A stretch of DNA of 64,000 nt, taken from Streptomyces sp. SID13726. Its GTDB lineage: Bacteria; Actinomycetota; Actinomycetes; Streptomycetales; Streptomycetaceae. The stretch is from positions 1-64,000 of the forward strand of contig NZ_JAAGLY010000016.1 in NCBI RefSeq assembly GCF_010548375.1, in the 5' to 3' direction. Below, piece after piece: positions 32,851 through 41,959 of the stretch. The position numbers were made by a program, and so were the translations under genes. Every line of letters starts with the position of its first letter. The stretch's first letter is position 1. Below the pieces are notes generated by a model. It saw nothing but the letters and a program-made list of their open reading frames with translations, did no database searches and was not told the origin of the DNA.

Positions 32851-34374
32851 CTACTTCAGCAGCGGCAGCGCCGTGAAGTCGTGGTCGGCCCACAGCCGCC
32901 GTACGACCTCGCCCGGATAGGCCCGCACCTCGGACTCCACGTCGAGGACCCGGGTACGGCGGCCCTCCGTGTCGTACGCCGGCCAGCCCGGGTCGCCGGT
33001 CCGCGCGAACCCGGTCCACGCCGTCTGGAAGGCCGCGGTGAGCGCCTTCGCCTCCGCCGGAACTCCGCTGCCCGCGAAGAGCAGTTGGCCGAGGTCGGCG
33101 TCGTACGTGCCGAACAGCAGCGGGATGTCCAGGCCGTGGCAGGCACCGAGCACACCGCCGAACCCCGGTGCGGGCCAGGCCAGTTCGTAGACGTGGGCCC
33201 GGCCGCCGCCCGCGATCTGGGCCTCGGCCAGCCGCAGCGACGGCATGTTGAACAGCCAGTCCGTCTGCACCCGTTCGTACAGCTCGGTGGGGCCCGCGTC
33301 CGGGAAGGCCGCGCGGTAGGAGCGCTCGCCGTCGGCGCCCGGCGCGAAGGTCCGCAGCGCCCAGTCGGCCTGCTCCTCGGTGATCTTGCCGAGCTGTTCG
33401 CCGAGGGCGAGGAAGAGCCGGTACTCGTCCCGGTTGTGCCCGGCGAGCAGTTCCACGTCCCGGGCCGCGCCCGCCGCCAGCGCCTCCCACGGCGTGCACG
33501 GCAGCACCTCGCCGTCGACGACCGGCGAGAACGGCGTCACGGTGGGCGCGACCTGCCCCCACCGGTCGTCGAACTCCCGCATCCGCAGCCCCAACGAGGC
33601 TCCGGCGGCGGGGAGTTCACGCGGGTCCACGGCGGACAGCGCGGCGGCGGTCGGCGCGAGCCCGGCCTCCTTGGCGATCTCCACCGCGATGTCCCGGGCG
33701 AGTTCGGCGGAGAAGAAGGTGCCGGGCACGCTCTGTGCGACGGCCCGCCCGAACAGCCCGCGCGCGCTCGGCATCGCCAGCAGCGAGGCCACCGACCCCG
33801 CCCCGGCCGACTCCCCGAACACCGTGACCTGCCCGGGGTCCCCGCCGAACTCCGCGATGTTGTCCCGCACCCACTCCAGCGCGGCGACCTGGTCCAGCAG
33901 CCCCCGGTTCGCGGGCGCCCCCTCCAGCAGGGCGAACCCCTCGATGCCGACCCGGTAGTTGAGGGTGACGACGACGAGGTCGCCGGCGCGGGCGAGGTGC
34001 TGGGCGTCGTAGCCGGGGCTGCCGGAGTGGCCGAGCTTGTAGGCGCCGCCGTAGATCCACACCATGACCGGGCGCCGGGCCGCCGGACCGGTTTCGGGGG
34101 TCCAGACGTTGACCGTCAGCCAGTCGTCGCCGGTGGGCGCGTCCAGCTCGCCGGTACGCCCCTGGAAGCCCGCCTCCTGCGGGGGCGGCGGCCCGAAGTC
34201 GTACGCCTCCCGGGTCCCCTCCCAGCTCCGCACGGGCCGCGGCGCCTGGAACCGCGCCTCCCCCACCGGCGGCTCGGCGAACGGGATCCCCCGGAAGACC
34301 ACGAGCCCGTCCTCGGCACGTCCGCGCACGGCACCGGCCGCGGTGCGCACTTCGAGATCTTCGGCTGACGTCAT
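32851..34374 (-). CDS. Type B carboxylesterase/lipase
   Basis: 507 residues from ATG 34374 (AGGAG 7 nt upstream). It shows the carboxylesterase fold: GIPFAEPPVGEARF, the oxyanion-hole region MVWIYGGAY, catalytic Ser in VFGESAGAGS, a middle Glu/Asp region NRDEYRLFL and catalytic His in ACHGLDIPLLFG. It hydrolyses esters of unknown identity. No signal peptide is visible, so it is cytosolic. The stop is 4 bp from the convergent stop of the rox-divergent gene. Confidence 0.92.
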   Translation of the reverse strand: MTSAEDLEVRTAAGAVRGRAEDGLVVFRGIPFAEPPVGEARFQAPRPVRSWEGTREAYDFGPPPPQEAGFQGRTGELDAPTGDDWLTVNVWTPETGPAARRPVMVWIYGGAYKLGHSGSPGYDAQHLARAGDLVVVTLNYRVGIEGFALLEGAPANRGLLDQVAALEWVRDNIAEFGGDPGQVTVFGESAGAGSVASLLAMPSARGLFGRAVAQSVPGTFFSAELARDIAVEIAKEAGLAPTAAALSAVDPRELPAAGASLGLRMREFDDRWGQVAPTVTPFSPVVDGEVLPCTPWEALAAGAARDVELLAGHNRDEYRLFLALGEQLGKITEEQADWALRTFAPGADGERSYRAAFPDAGPTELYERVQTDWLFNMPSLRLAEAQIAGGGRAHVYELAWPAPGFGGVLGACHGLDIPLLFGTYDADLGQLLFAGSGVPAEAKALTAAFQTAWTGFARTGDPGWPAYDTEGRRTRVLDVESEVRAYPGEVVRRLWADHDFTALPLLK

Positions 34375-34448
34375 CGTCGAACTCCTCACGGGTAGGGGCT
34401 GCTGGTTCCACTTCAGCCCCTTTCCCTTGCTTGAGTCAACCAAGTCGG

Positions 34449-35315
34449 TCACCGGGGTGCGTGCTTCTCCACCACCGCGCGGGTCTGCTCCTCGTCCAGC
34501 CGGTACAGCGTCTCGTGGGCCCGCGGATCGCGCGCGTGGAAGGTGTGGAACATCGGGCTCGTCGGCCCGCCCAGCTCCACCAGCGAGGCCGAGGCCCCGC
34601 GCACCGCCCGCTCGGTGCCGTGCTCCGTCGTCAGGTCGATCCGGTTGACCACCCCGGGCGTGACCCACACCGGTATCGACTCCAGCATCCCGAAGAGCTG
34701 GAGATGGAAGTGCCCGGTCAGCAGGACCCGTACGTCGCTCCCCCGGATCGCCGCCGCCAACTCCCCGGGGTCCAGCAGCCCGAAGACCTGCTGGGTGACG
34801 GACAGGCCGATGCTGATGGGCGGATGGTGAAAGGCGAGGACCGTGCCACGCTCGGCCGGGGTGCGCAACACCGCGCGCAGCCAGTCCAGTTGGGCCGCAC
34901 CGATCCGCCCGTACACCTTGCCCGGCACCAGCGAGTCCAGGGTGACGAACCGGTACCCGTCGACCGTGCTCACCGCGGCCCGTTCCGCCGCCTCGGTCTC
35001 CAGCACGGCGTCGGGCCGGTCGTGCCCACTGCCCAACACCTTGCCGAACGCCTGGCGTTCGTCGTGGTTGCCGGTGGTGTAGAAGACGGCGGCGCCGAGC
35101 GGCCGGGCGAACTCCCCCACGAGTTCCCGCACCACCGTGTACGCCTCCACGTCCCCCTCATCGGCGATGTCCCCGGTGACGACGACCGCGTCGACGTCCC
35201 GCAGGTGCCGCAGCTCCGCCAGCATCAGCCGCAGCGAGTCGGTGGCGTCGACGCCGTTCCTGTTCGGAGCGTCGGTGCGCTCGATGTGCGTGTCCGAGAG
35301 ATGCAGAATCCGCAT
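34449..35315 (-). CDS. Calcineurin-like metallophosphoesterase
   Basis: 288 residues. All metallophosphoesterase motifs are present: LHLSDTHIE, VVTGDIADEGD, TGNHDER, LAFHHPP and LLTGHFHLQ, coordinating a dimetal centre. The arrangement is that of CpdA/GpdQ-type cyclic nucleotide or glycerophosphodiesterases; the exact substrate cannot be told. ATG 35315 is the only sensible start (MRILHLSDTH). It lies 74 bp upstream of the esterase gene on the same strand. Confidence 0.9.
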   Translation of the reverse strand: MRILHLSDTHIERTDAPNRNGVDATDSLRLMLAELRHLRDVDAVVVTGDIADEGDVEAYTVVRELVGEFARPLGAAVFYTTGNHDERQAFGKVLGSGHDRPDAVLETEAAERAAVSTVDGYRFVTLDSLVPGKVYGRIGAAQLDWLRAVLRTPAERGTVLAFHHPPISIGLSVTQQVFGLLDPGELAAAIRGSDVRVLLTGHFHLQLFGMLESIPVWVTPGVVNRIDLTTEHGTERAVRGASASLVELGGPTSPMFHTFHARDPRAHETLYRLDEEQTRAVVEKHAPR

Positions 35316-35348
35316 GTCCCGCCACGCTAGCCGGAGTTGGCTGCCGCG

Positions 35349-35954
35349 TCAGCGCCCCGGCCGCCACATGGTCGTCACCGTCCGCCCACCGGGCAGCACG
35401 ATCTCGTCCCGCACCCCGAAACCGACGCCCTCGTAGCGCTTGAGGTTGGCGGGGTTGGTCGACTCCAGGTAGGCGGGCGCGCCGAGTTCGTCGATCCGTT
35501 CGAGACCGGCGGCCAGCAGTCCCATCCCCAGCCCCTTGCCGCGATGGTCGGCGTGGGTCCCGAGAATGGTGAGATAGAAGAACAGCTCGGCGGGATGCAC
35601 CGCCTCGAACCGCTCCCCGACCTCCATGATCGCCCGAGCGGTCGCCGCGTCGGTGGCCTCCGCCAACTTCCCCTCCAGCCCGGCCGCTTCCTCCTCCGTC
35701 AGCTCGACCCCGCCCGGCGGAATCCACACGGCGGCGGCCTCGCCCCCGGGAGTCACCAGGGTCCACGGATACCGGACCGCGGAACCGGCGTAGACCCGCC
35801 ACATCACCGCGGCCTGCTCGGCCCGCCGCCCCTTGTCGGGAAAGGCGGGCCCCCAGACGGGATCGTGGAAGAAGGCGCTGGTGAAGACGGAGACGATGGC
35901 ATCGACGTCGGAGGGGGTGGCGACGCGGGCGGGGGTGTGGGTCATGGGTCCCAT
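35349..35954 (-). CDS. GNAT family N-acetyltransferase
   Basis: 201 residues (MGPMTHTPARVATPSDVDAIV; the ATG four codons in is an alternative start). The acetyl-CoA-binding loop HADHRGKGLGMGLL, preceded by FFYLTILGT (beta4), and the ESTNPANLKRYEGVGF motif place it in GNAT. The PPGG...EEEAAG loop is typical of a Streptomyces subfamily with unknown acceptor. Cytosolic. It lies 33 bp upstream of the phosphoesterase gene on the same strand. Confidence 0.88.
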   Translation of the reverse strand: MGPMTHTPARVATPSDVDAIVSVFTSAFFHDPVWGPAFPDKGRRAEQAAVMWRVYAGSAVRYPWTLVTPGGEAAAVWIPPGGVELTEEEAAGLEGKLAEATDAATARAIMEVGERFEAVHPAELFFYLTILGTHADHRGKGLGMGLLAAGLERIDELGAPAYLESTNPANLKRYEGVGFGVRDEIVLPGGRTVTTMWRPGR

Positions 35955-35978
35955 TCTCAGCCGGGCCTTCTCAGCCCG

Positions 35979-37112
35979 TCAGCTCAACGACTTCAGCGCC
36001 GCCGCCTCATACGGCCGGAGTTCGTCGAACCGCCCCGCCAGGACCTTCGCCGCCCACTCCGGATCCTGAAGCAGCGCCCGCCCCACGGCGACCATGTCGT
36101 ACTCCTCCCGCTCCAGAGCGTCGAGGAGATCGTCGATGCCCTTGACCGGCGAGCCCTCGCCCATGAATCCGCGCAGGAAGTCCCCGTCGAGCCCGACCGA
36201 CCCGACCGTGATCGTCGTCCTGCCGGTCAGCTTCTTCGTCCAGCCGGCGAGGTTGAGGTCGGACCCCTCGAACTCCGGCCGCCAGTAACGGCGCGTGGAG
36301 GCGTGGAACGCGTCGACCCCGGCGGAGGCCAGCGGCGCGAGGATCGCCTCCAGCTCCTCCGGCGTCTCGGCGAGCCGCGCCCGGTACGCCTCCTGCTTCC
36401 ACTGCGAGAACCGGAAGACGATCGGGAACTCCGGCGACACCGTCTCCCGTACGGCCGCCACGATCTCCGCCACGAACTTCGTACGGGCGACGGGGTCGCC
36501 GCCGTACGCGTCGCCGCGCCGGTTCGTGCCCGCCCACAGGAACTGGTCGAGGAGGTAGCCGTGGGCGCCGTGCAGCTCGACCCCGTCGAAGCCGATGCGC
36601 TCCGCCGCGGCCGCGGCCTGGGCGAACGCGCCGATGACGTCGTCGACGTCGAGCTGGGTCATCGCGTGCCCGGTGGGCTCGTCGGCGCCGACGCGGATGC
36701 CGGAGGGGCCGACGGCGGGGGCGTCGGCATAGGGCGGCTGGCCCTGCTCGCGCACCATGCCGATGTGCCACAGCTGCGGCACGATGGCGCCACCCGCCGC
36801 GTGCACCTCCTCGGCGACCCTCGCCCAGCCGGCCAGCTGCTCCTCGCCGTGGAACCGCGGGACGCTGTCGCTCTGCCCGGCCGACTCGTGGCCGACGTAG
36901 GTGCCCTCGGTGACGATGAGACCGACTCCGGCGCCCGCGCGGCGGGCGTAGTACGACGCCACGTCCTCGCCGGGAACGCCGCCCGGGGAGAACATGCGCG
37001 TCATGGGCGCCATGGCGATGCGGTTCGGGACCCTCAGGCCGTTGATGTGGATCGGCCGGGAGAGGATCTCGGCCGCGCGGGAGGCAGCCGTGGAGGGGGC
37101 GGGGGCAGTCAC
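35979..37112 (-). CDS. Old yellow enzyme family NADH:flavin oxidoreductase
   Basis: 377 residues from GTG 37112, with AGGAG 9 nt upstream. The OYE TIM barrel is evident: NRIAMAPMTRMFSPGG (FMN-binding N terminus), QLWHIGM, GFDGVELHGAHGYLLDQFLW with the flavin-proximal residues, NRRGDAYGG, and DMVAVGRALLQDPEW near the C terminus. It reduces activated alkenes or enones with NAD(P)H. Operator-like palindromes lie between the ribosome binding site and the upstream tRNA terminator, which suggests substrate induction through a repressor encoded elsewhere. Confidence 0.92.
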   Translation of the reverse strand: MTAPAPSTAASRAAEILSRPIHINGLRVPNRIAMAPMTRMFSPGGVPGEDVASYYARRAGAGVGLIVTEGTYVGHESAGQSDSVPRFHGEEQLAGWARVAEEVHAAGGAIVPQLWHIGMVREQGQPPYADAPAVGPSGIRVGADEPTGHAMTQLDVDDVIGAFAQAAAAAERIGFDGVELHGAHGYLLDQFLWAGTNRRGDAYGGDPVARTKFVAEIVAAVRETVSPEFPIVFRFSQWKQEAYRARLAETPEELEAILAPLASAGVDAFHASTRRYWRPEFEGSDLNLAGWTKKLTGRTTITVGSVGLDGDFLRGFMGEGSPVKGIDDLLDALEREEYDMVAVGRALLQDPEWAAKVLAGRFDELRPYEAAALKSLS

Positions 37113-37123
37113 GTCTCGATACT

Positions 37124-37158
37124 CCTTGGTATGTGCATGTACATAGACGCTACCAAGG
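37124..37158 (-). promoter_or_regulatory. Nested inverted repeats upstream of the old yellow enzyme gene
   Basis: An outer repeat CCTTGGTA (37124-37131)/TACCAAGG (37151-37158) encloses TATGTGCATGTACATA (37130-37145), palindromic at 14 of 16 positions. The set begins 12 bp before the GTG start and is a likely repressor site; the outer arms could also form an mRNA hairpin next to the ribosome binding site. Confidence 0.5.
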
Positions 37159-37173
37159 CACCCCCACACGACC

Positions 37174-37205
37174 GAAGCCCGCCCCACGACCGTGGGACGG
37201 GCTTC
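37174..37205 (-). terminator. Terminator of the tRNA-Gly-like gene
   Basis: A 15-bp inverted repeat with one mismatch (arms 37174-37188 and 37191-37205) starts 3 bp after the encoded CCA of the tRNA-like gene on the minus strand. It has no T-run, as is common in Streptomyces. Confidence 0.7.
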
Positions 37206-37208
37206 ACA

Positions 37209-37281
37209 TGGAGCGCTGGGCAGGCCTTGCACCTGCATTTCCCCGCAGGAAGCGGGGCGTCTTTCCTTGGACCACCAACGC
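37209..37281 (-). tRNA. tRNA-Gly(UCC)-like gene with an atypical T-loop, CCA encoded
   Basis: On the minus strand 73 nt fold as a full cloverleaf: acceptor GCGTTGG/CCAGCGC (one G-U pair), T8, 3-bp D stem GTC/GAC with A14, G18, G19 and A21, anticodon stem CCCCG/CGGGG, loop CTTCCTG (anticodon UCC), 4-nt variable loop, T stem GCAGG/CCTGC and discriminator U73 followed by CCA. G1-C72, C2-G71, C35, C36 and U73 are the known glycine identity set. Odd points: the T-loop is TGCAAGG, so position 55 is G instead of U, and position 37 is U instead of a purine. It has its own downstream hairpin. It may be a specialised or pseudo tRNA rather than a standard translational one. Confidence 0.75.
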
Positions 37282-37334
37282 GTAGTCGACCGACGGGAGT
37301 TCACGTCGGGCGGCTCGTGATCAAGCATAGCGCA

Positions 37335-37379
37335 GAAAAAACCGCGGGCGGCACACCCCGCTTCCGGGAAGTGCCGCCC
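37335..37379 (-). terminator. groEL2 intrinsic terminator
   Basis: Arms 37346-37354 and 37371-37379 (GGGCGGCAC/GTGCCGCCC) are followed on the minus strand by a run of Ts (plus-strand A-run 37335-37341). It begins 48 bp after the groEL2 stop. Confidence 0.9.
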
Positions 37380-37426
37380 TCGGCAAGGACGTTGATCAAC
37401 CGTCAGGCCTGGCGGCCCGGAGTCGA

Positions 37427-39049
<1,623 letters not shown>

Positions 39050-39194
39050 GTGAAGTGGTCCCTCCAGGACTGGGGGTGATTCCTTCGGACCGCGCCCGCG
39101 CCCGCGACGGACGGCTCGCCGACCCTGTGGGTTCCTTCCCCACCCGGCCCGCGGGCCTCACCGACCCGGTCCTTCGTTGTCACTCTCACCTTCA

Positions 39195-39239
39195 GAGTGC
39201 TAACGCCAATGATTAGCACTCGGCATGGTCGAGTGCAAG
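39195..39239 (-). promoter_or_regulatory. groEL2 promoter with CIRCE element and an extra half-site
   Basis: TTAGCACTC (39213-39221), 9 bp, GAGTGCAAG (39231-39239) is the HrcA-binding CIRCE with two mismatches in one arm. On the minus strand TTGCAC and TAATCA, 17 bp apart, are plausible -35 and -10 boxes inside it. A third arm GAGTGCTAA (39195-39203) follows 9 bp further on, near the expected transcription start. The rest of the 353-bp gap (39050-39402) holds the groEL2 leader and the cold-shock terminator. Confidence 0.88.
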
Positions 39240-39319
39240 CGCCTCTCGGGGACCGGCCAGGAACGGCAGGGGTTCCGAGGGGGCTCCTGGGACGCGTGGG
39301 GCGCCCGGGACATGCCGAA

Positions 39320-39356
39320 GGGCCCGTACCCATGACTCCCCATGGGGTACGAGCCC
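39320..39356 (-). terminator. Terminator of the cold-shock gene
   Basis: GGGCCCGTACCCATG (39320-39334) and CATGGGGTACGAGCCC (39341-39356) pair with one mismatch and one bulge, about 47 bp after the cold-shock gene stop on the minus strand. Confidence 0.75.
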
Positions 39357-39402
39357 TCCGAAGAAGAACGAAGAACGACGCTGTTGTTACCCGGCGCGTG
39401 CT

Positions 39403-39609
39403 TCAGCCAGTCGCGAGACGGACCATGTCCGCCTGCGGCCCCTTCTGACCCTGCGAGATCTCGAACTCGACCCGCTGGCCCTCTTCAAGGGTGCGGTAAC
39501 CGTCCATCTGGATCGCGCTGTAGTGGACGAATACATCCGCACCACCGTCGACCGCGATGAAGCCGTACCCCTTCTCCGCGTTGAACCACTTGACGGTGCC
39601 CTGAGCCAT
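39403..39609 (-). CDS. CspA-type cold shock protein
   Basis: 68 residues from ATG 39609 (GGGGAG 6 nt upstream), MAQGTVKWFNAEKGYGFIAV. Both RNA-binding motifs (KGYGFIAV and DVFVHYSAI) and the EGQRVEFEISQGQKGPQA loop are intact, giving a complete five-stranded OB-fold RNA/ssDNA chaperone. One of several Csp paralogues expected in Streptomyces. A leader of roughly 110 nt (promoter-like TTGCAG/TACATT near 39720-39745 on the minus strand) fits the long 5' UTR known for csp genes. Confidence 0.95.
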   Translation of the reverse strand: MAQGTVKWFNAEKGYGFIAVDGGADVFVHYSAIQMDGYRTLEEGQRVEFEISQGQKGPQADMVRLATG

Positions 39610-40052
39610 GCCTAACTCCCCTATTACTGGCCCTTGCACGGACCCGCACTTCGCGGATCCGGGTCAGACCTCACCCCCCACATGGTTGGGGGCGTGCGCC
39701 GGAACGCGTCGACCGCGGCTGAATGTATCTGTCCAACTGCCGTCTGCAACAGGTCAATCGGACGAGAATTCTGGGCAAGACCAGTCAGGAATGTACGGAG
39801 AATTCGCCCGAATTCAGGGCAAGTCGGGCCTCATAAAAGGCGCATAAGCCTCATAAGACGCGCACACTTTGGCTACTTCTCATCGCATGTGGAACCAGAA
39901 CTCATATGCGCCCGGCATGAAGAAAGCAGCTGGTTCCCCAACTGTACCGCGCTCAACCATAGAGAATTGCCCCCTCCGCTTCTCTCACGGAGGGGGCAAT
40001 CAGATGAACACTCGGTCATCGCTATTACCGAAGGTAATGACCAGTCATACGG
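39610..40052. other. Intergenic region: csp leader, short direct repeats, operon terminator
   Basis: Relatively AT-rich for this chromosome. It holds the leader and promoter region of the cold-shock gene (to about 39750), two GCCTCATAA direct repeats near 39828 and 39848, and the thrC-operon terminator at 39967-39999. I find no convincing protein gene. Confidence 0.6.
39967..39999 (-). terminator. Terminator of the thrC operon
   Basis: A perfect 12-bp stem, TTGCCCCCTCCG (39967-39978) and CGGAGGGGGCAA (39988-39999) with a 9-nt loop, lies 53 bp after the stop of the sulfur-carrier gene on the minus strand. Confidence 0.9.
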
Positions 40053-40328
40053 TCACCCGCCGGCGACGGCCGGGATGATCGAGACGCCGGCCCCGTCGGG
40101 CGTCGCCGTCTCCAGCCCCTGCTCGAACCGCACGTCGTCGTCGTTCACGTACACGTTCACGAACCGCCGCAGCTTGCCCTGGTCGTCCAGAACACGGGCG
40201 GCGATCCCGGTGTGGTTCTTCTCCAGGTCGGCGATGACATCGCCGAGGGTCGCCCCCTCGGCGCTCACCTCGGCCTGCCCGCCGGTGTAGGTGCGCAGGA
40301 TGGTGGGGATACGGACGGAAACGCTCAT
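40053..40328 (-). CDS. MoaD/ThiS family sulfur carrier-like protein
   Basis: 91 residues with a beta-grasp pattern (MSVSVRIPTILRTYTGGQAEV, GATLGDVIADLE, RRFVNVYVNDDDVRF) and a C-terminal Gly-Gly (AVAGG), the site that becomes a thiocarboxylate in sulfur carriers. It is encoded 39 bp after thrC on the same strand. In mycobacteria a related carrier (CysO) donates sulfur for cysteine synthesis, so a role in sulfur amino-acid metabolism fits both the family and the SAM riboswitch upstream of the operon. Its partner activating enzyme is not in this window. Confidence 0.9.
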   Translation of the reverse strand: MSVSVRIPTILRTYTGGQAEVSAEGATLGDVIADLEKNHTGIAARVLDDQGKLRRFVNVYVNDDDVRFEQGLETATPDGAGVSIIPAVAGG

Positions 40329-40367
40329 GTTCAGGACCTCCGGTCAGGTAAGGGCTTCGGCTTCTGG

Positions 40368-41648
40368 CTAGACGAGTCCGGCCTCGCGGAACGAATCAAG
40401 GCTGGGACGAATCGTCGCCGTCAGCCCCGTGCCCGCCACCGCGTCCAACGTCTTCAGCCCGTCCCCCGTGTTCAGCACGACGGTCGTCAGCGAGGGATCC
40501 AGCAGCCCGTTCTCGATCAGCTTCTTGGTGACACCCACGGTCACCCCGCCCGCGGTCTCCGCGAAGATCCCCTCGGTCCGGGCGAGCAGCCGAATCGCGT
40601 CGACGACCTGCTCGTCGTTGACGTCCTCCACCGCACCCCCCGTACGACGGGCGATGTCCAGCACGTAAGGACCGTCCGCCGGGTTGCCGATCGCCAGCGA
40701 CTTGGCGATGGTGTCCGGCTTCTGCGGCCGTACGACGTCGTGCCCCGCCTTGTACGCGACGGAGACCGGGCTGCATCCCTCGGCCTGCGCACCGAAGATC
40801 TTGTACGGCCGGTCCTCGACGAGCCCGAGCTTGATCAGCTCCTGGAGCCCCTTGTCGATCTTCGTGAGCTGCGAGCCGGAGGCGATCGGCACGACCAGCT
40901 GGTCGGGGAGCCGCCAGCCCAGCTGCTCGCAGATCTCGTACGCCAGGGTCTTGGAGCCCTCCGCGTAGTACGGCCGCAGGTTGACGTTGACGAAGCCCCA
41001 GCCCTCGCCGGCCGGGTCGCCGATCAGCTCGGAGCAGAAGCGGTTCACGTCGTCGTAGTTGCCCTCGATGCCGACGAGCTCGCCGCCGTAGATCGCGGCC
41101 ATGACGACCTTGCCCTGCTCCAGGTCGTGCGGGATGAACACGCAGGAGCGGAAGCCGGCGCGGGCCGCGGCGGCACCCACCGCACCGGCGAGGTTGCCGG
41201 TGGAGGAGCAGGAGAGGGTGGTGAAGCCGAAGGCGCGCGCGGCCTCGATGGCCTGGGCGACGACCCGGTCCTTGAAAGAGTGCGTCGGGTTGCCGGAGTC
41301 GTCCTTGATGTACAGACCGCCGGTGACGCCCAGCTCACGCGCCAGGTTGTCGGCCTTGACGAGCTGGGTCCAGCCGGGGTTGATGTTGGGCTTGTCCGCC
41401 ACGTCCGCGGGGACGGGCAGCAGCGGGGCGTAGCGCCAGATGTTCGCGGGTCCCGCCTCGATCTTCTTACGGAGCTCCTCGGTGTCGTAGGCCGAGAAGT
41501 CGTACGCGATCTCGAGCGGGCCGAAACACTCCTCGCAGGCGAAGACGGGGCCGAGCGGCACCCGGTGGCCGCATTCGCGGCAGCTCAACGCCGCGGCGGG
41601 ACCGAGATCGACGGAGTTCGTGGTGCTTGCAACAGTCTGCGCAGCCAT
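40368..41648 (-). CDS. thrC: Threonine synthase
   Basis: 426 residues from ATG 41648. An N-terminal zinc-ribbon-like segment (CRECG...CEECFGPLE) precedes the PLP-dependent fold II domain: the Schiff-base Lys lies in SGNPTHSFKDRVV, substrate/phosphate motifs in SCSSTGNLAGAVGAAAARAG, and the glycine loop in VPIASGSQ. ThrC converts O-phosphohomoserine to threonine with release of phosphate, competing with methionine synthesis for homoserine derivatives. A SAM-I riboswitch precedes it, and the sulfur carrier gene follows. Confidence 0.95.
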   Translation of the reverse strand: MAAQTVASTTNSVDLGPAAALSCRECGHRVPLGPVFACEECFGPLEIAYDFSAYDTEELRKKIEAGPANIWRYAPLLPVPADVADKPNINPGWTQLVKADNLARELGVTGGLYIKDDSGNPTHSFKDRVVAQAIEAARAFGFTTLSCSSTGNLAGAVGAAAARAGFRSCVFIPHDLEQGKVVMAAIYGGELVGIEGNYDDVNRFCSELIGDPAGEGWGFVNVNLRPYYAEGSKTLAYEICEQLGWRLPDQLVVPIASGSQLTKIDKGLQELIKLGLVEDRPYKIFGAQAEGCSPVSVAYKAGHDVVRPQKPDTIAKSLAIGNPADGPYVLDIARRTGGAVEDVNDEQVVDAIRLLARTEGIFAETAGGVTVGVTKKLIENGLLDPSLTTVVLNTGDGLKTLDAVAGTGLTATIRPSLDSFREAGLV

Positions 41649-41667
41649 GGAGGCGAGGCCCTTTCTC

Positions 41668-41822
41668 CTCATCTTTCTCACGACGCACTTCGCCGTGAGA
41701 CGGATTTGGCACCTTCCCGAGTCGGGAGCCTCGCGGAGACGATCGTCAACGATCGCTACGAGAACCGACTGGAGGGTTGCCGGGGCTTCATCGGGCCGTA
41801 TCCCTCTGCCCCTCTGGATGAG
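41668..41822 (-). ncRNA. SAM-I (S-box) riboswitch upstream of thrC
   Basis: Read on the minus strand, the RNA starts CTCATCCAGAGG and ends with GATGAG, which closes P1. Between them stand the hallmark core sequences GAGGGATACGGCCCGATGA, GCCCCGGCAACC, a GGGAAGGTGCCAAATCC segment and AGAAAGATGAG. The order and spacing are those of the S-box leader that binds S-adenosylmethionine. The 3' P1 strand merges into the purine-rich GAGGAGAAAGGG ahead of the thrC start, so SAM binding could block ribosome access; no intrinsic terminator is obvious between it and the start codon. Confidence 0.92.
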
Positions 41823-41959
41823 CGGTATGAAGTTGTGTCGGCGGGCCGTCCAGGACATGCGATGGTCACCCGCGTTGTTCAAGACTGTAACCGACAACCT
41901 GGACAGTTGAGATAGTCGTCCGAACGGCGAGACAGATCACATGTGAAGGAGCCGCCTAC

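Noticed and set aside
39869..40078. 69-codon open frame in the csp-thrC gap
   Set aside because: It reads straight through the thrC-operon terminator hairpin and lacks a ribosome binding site and family resemblance.
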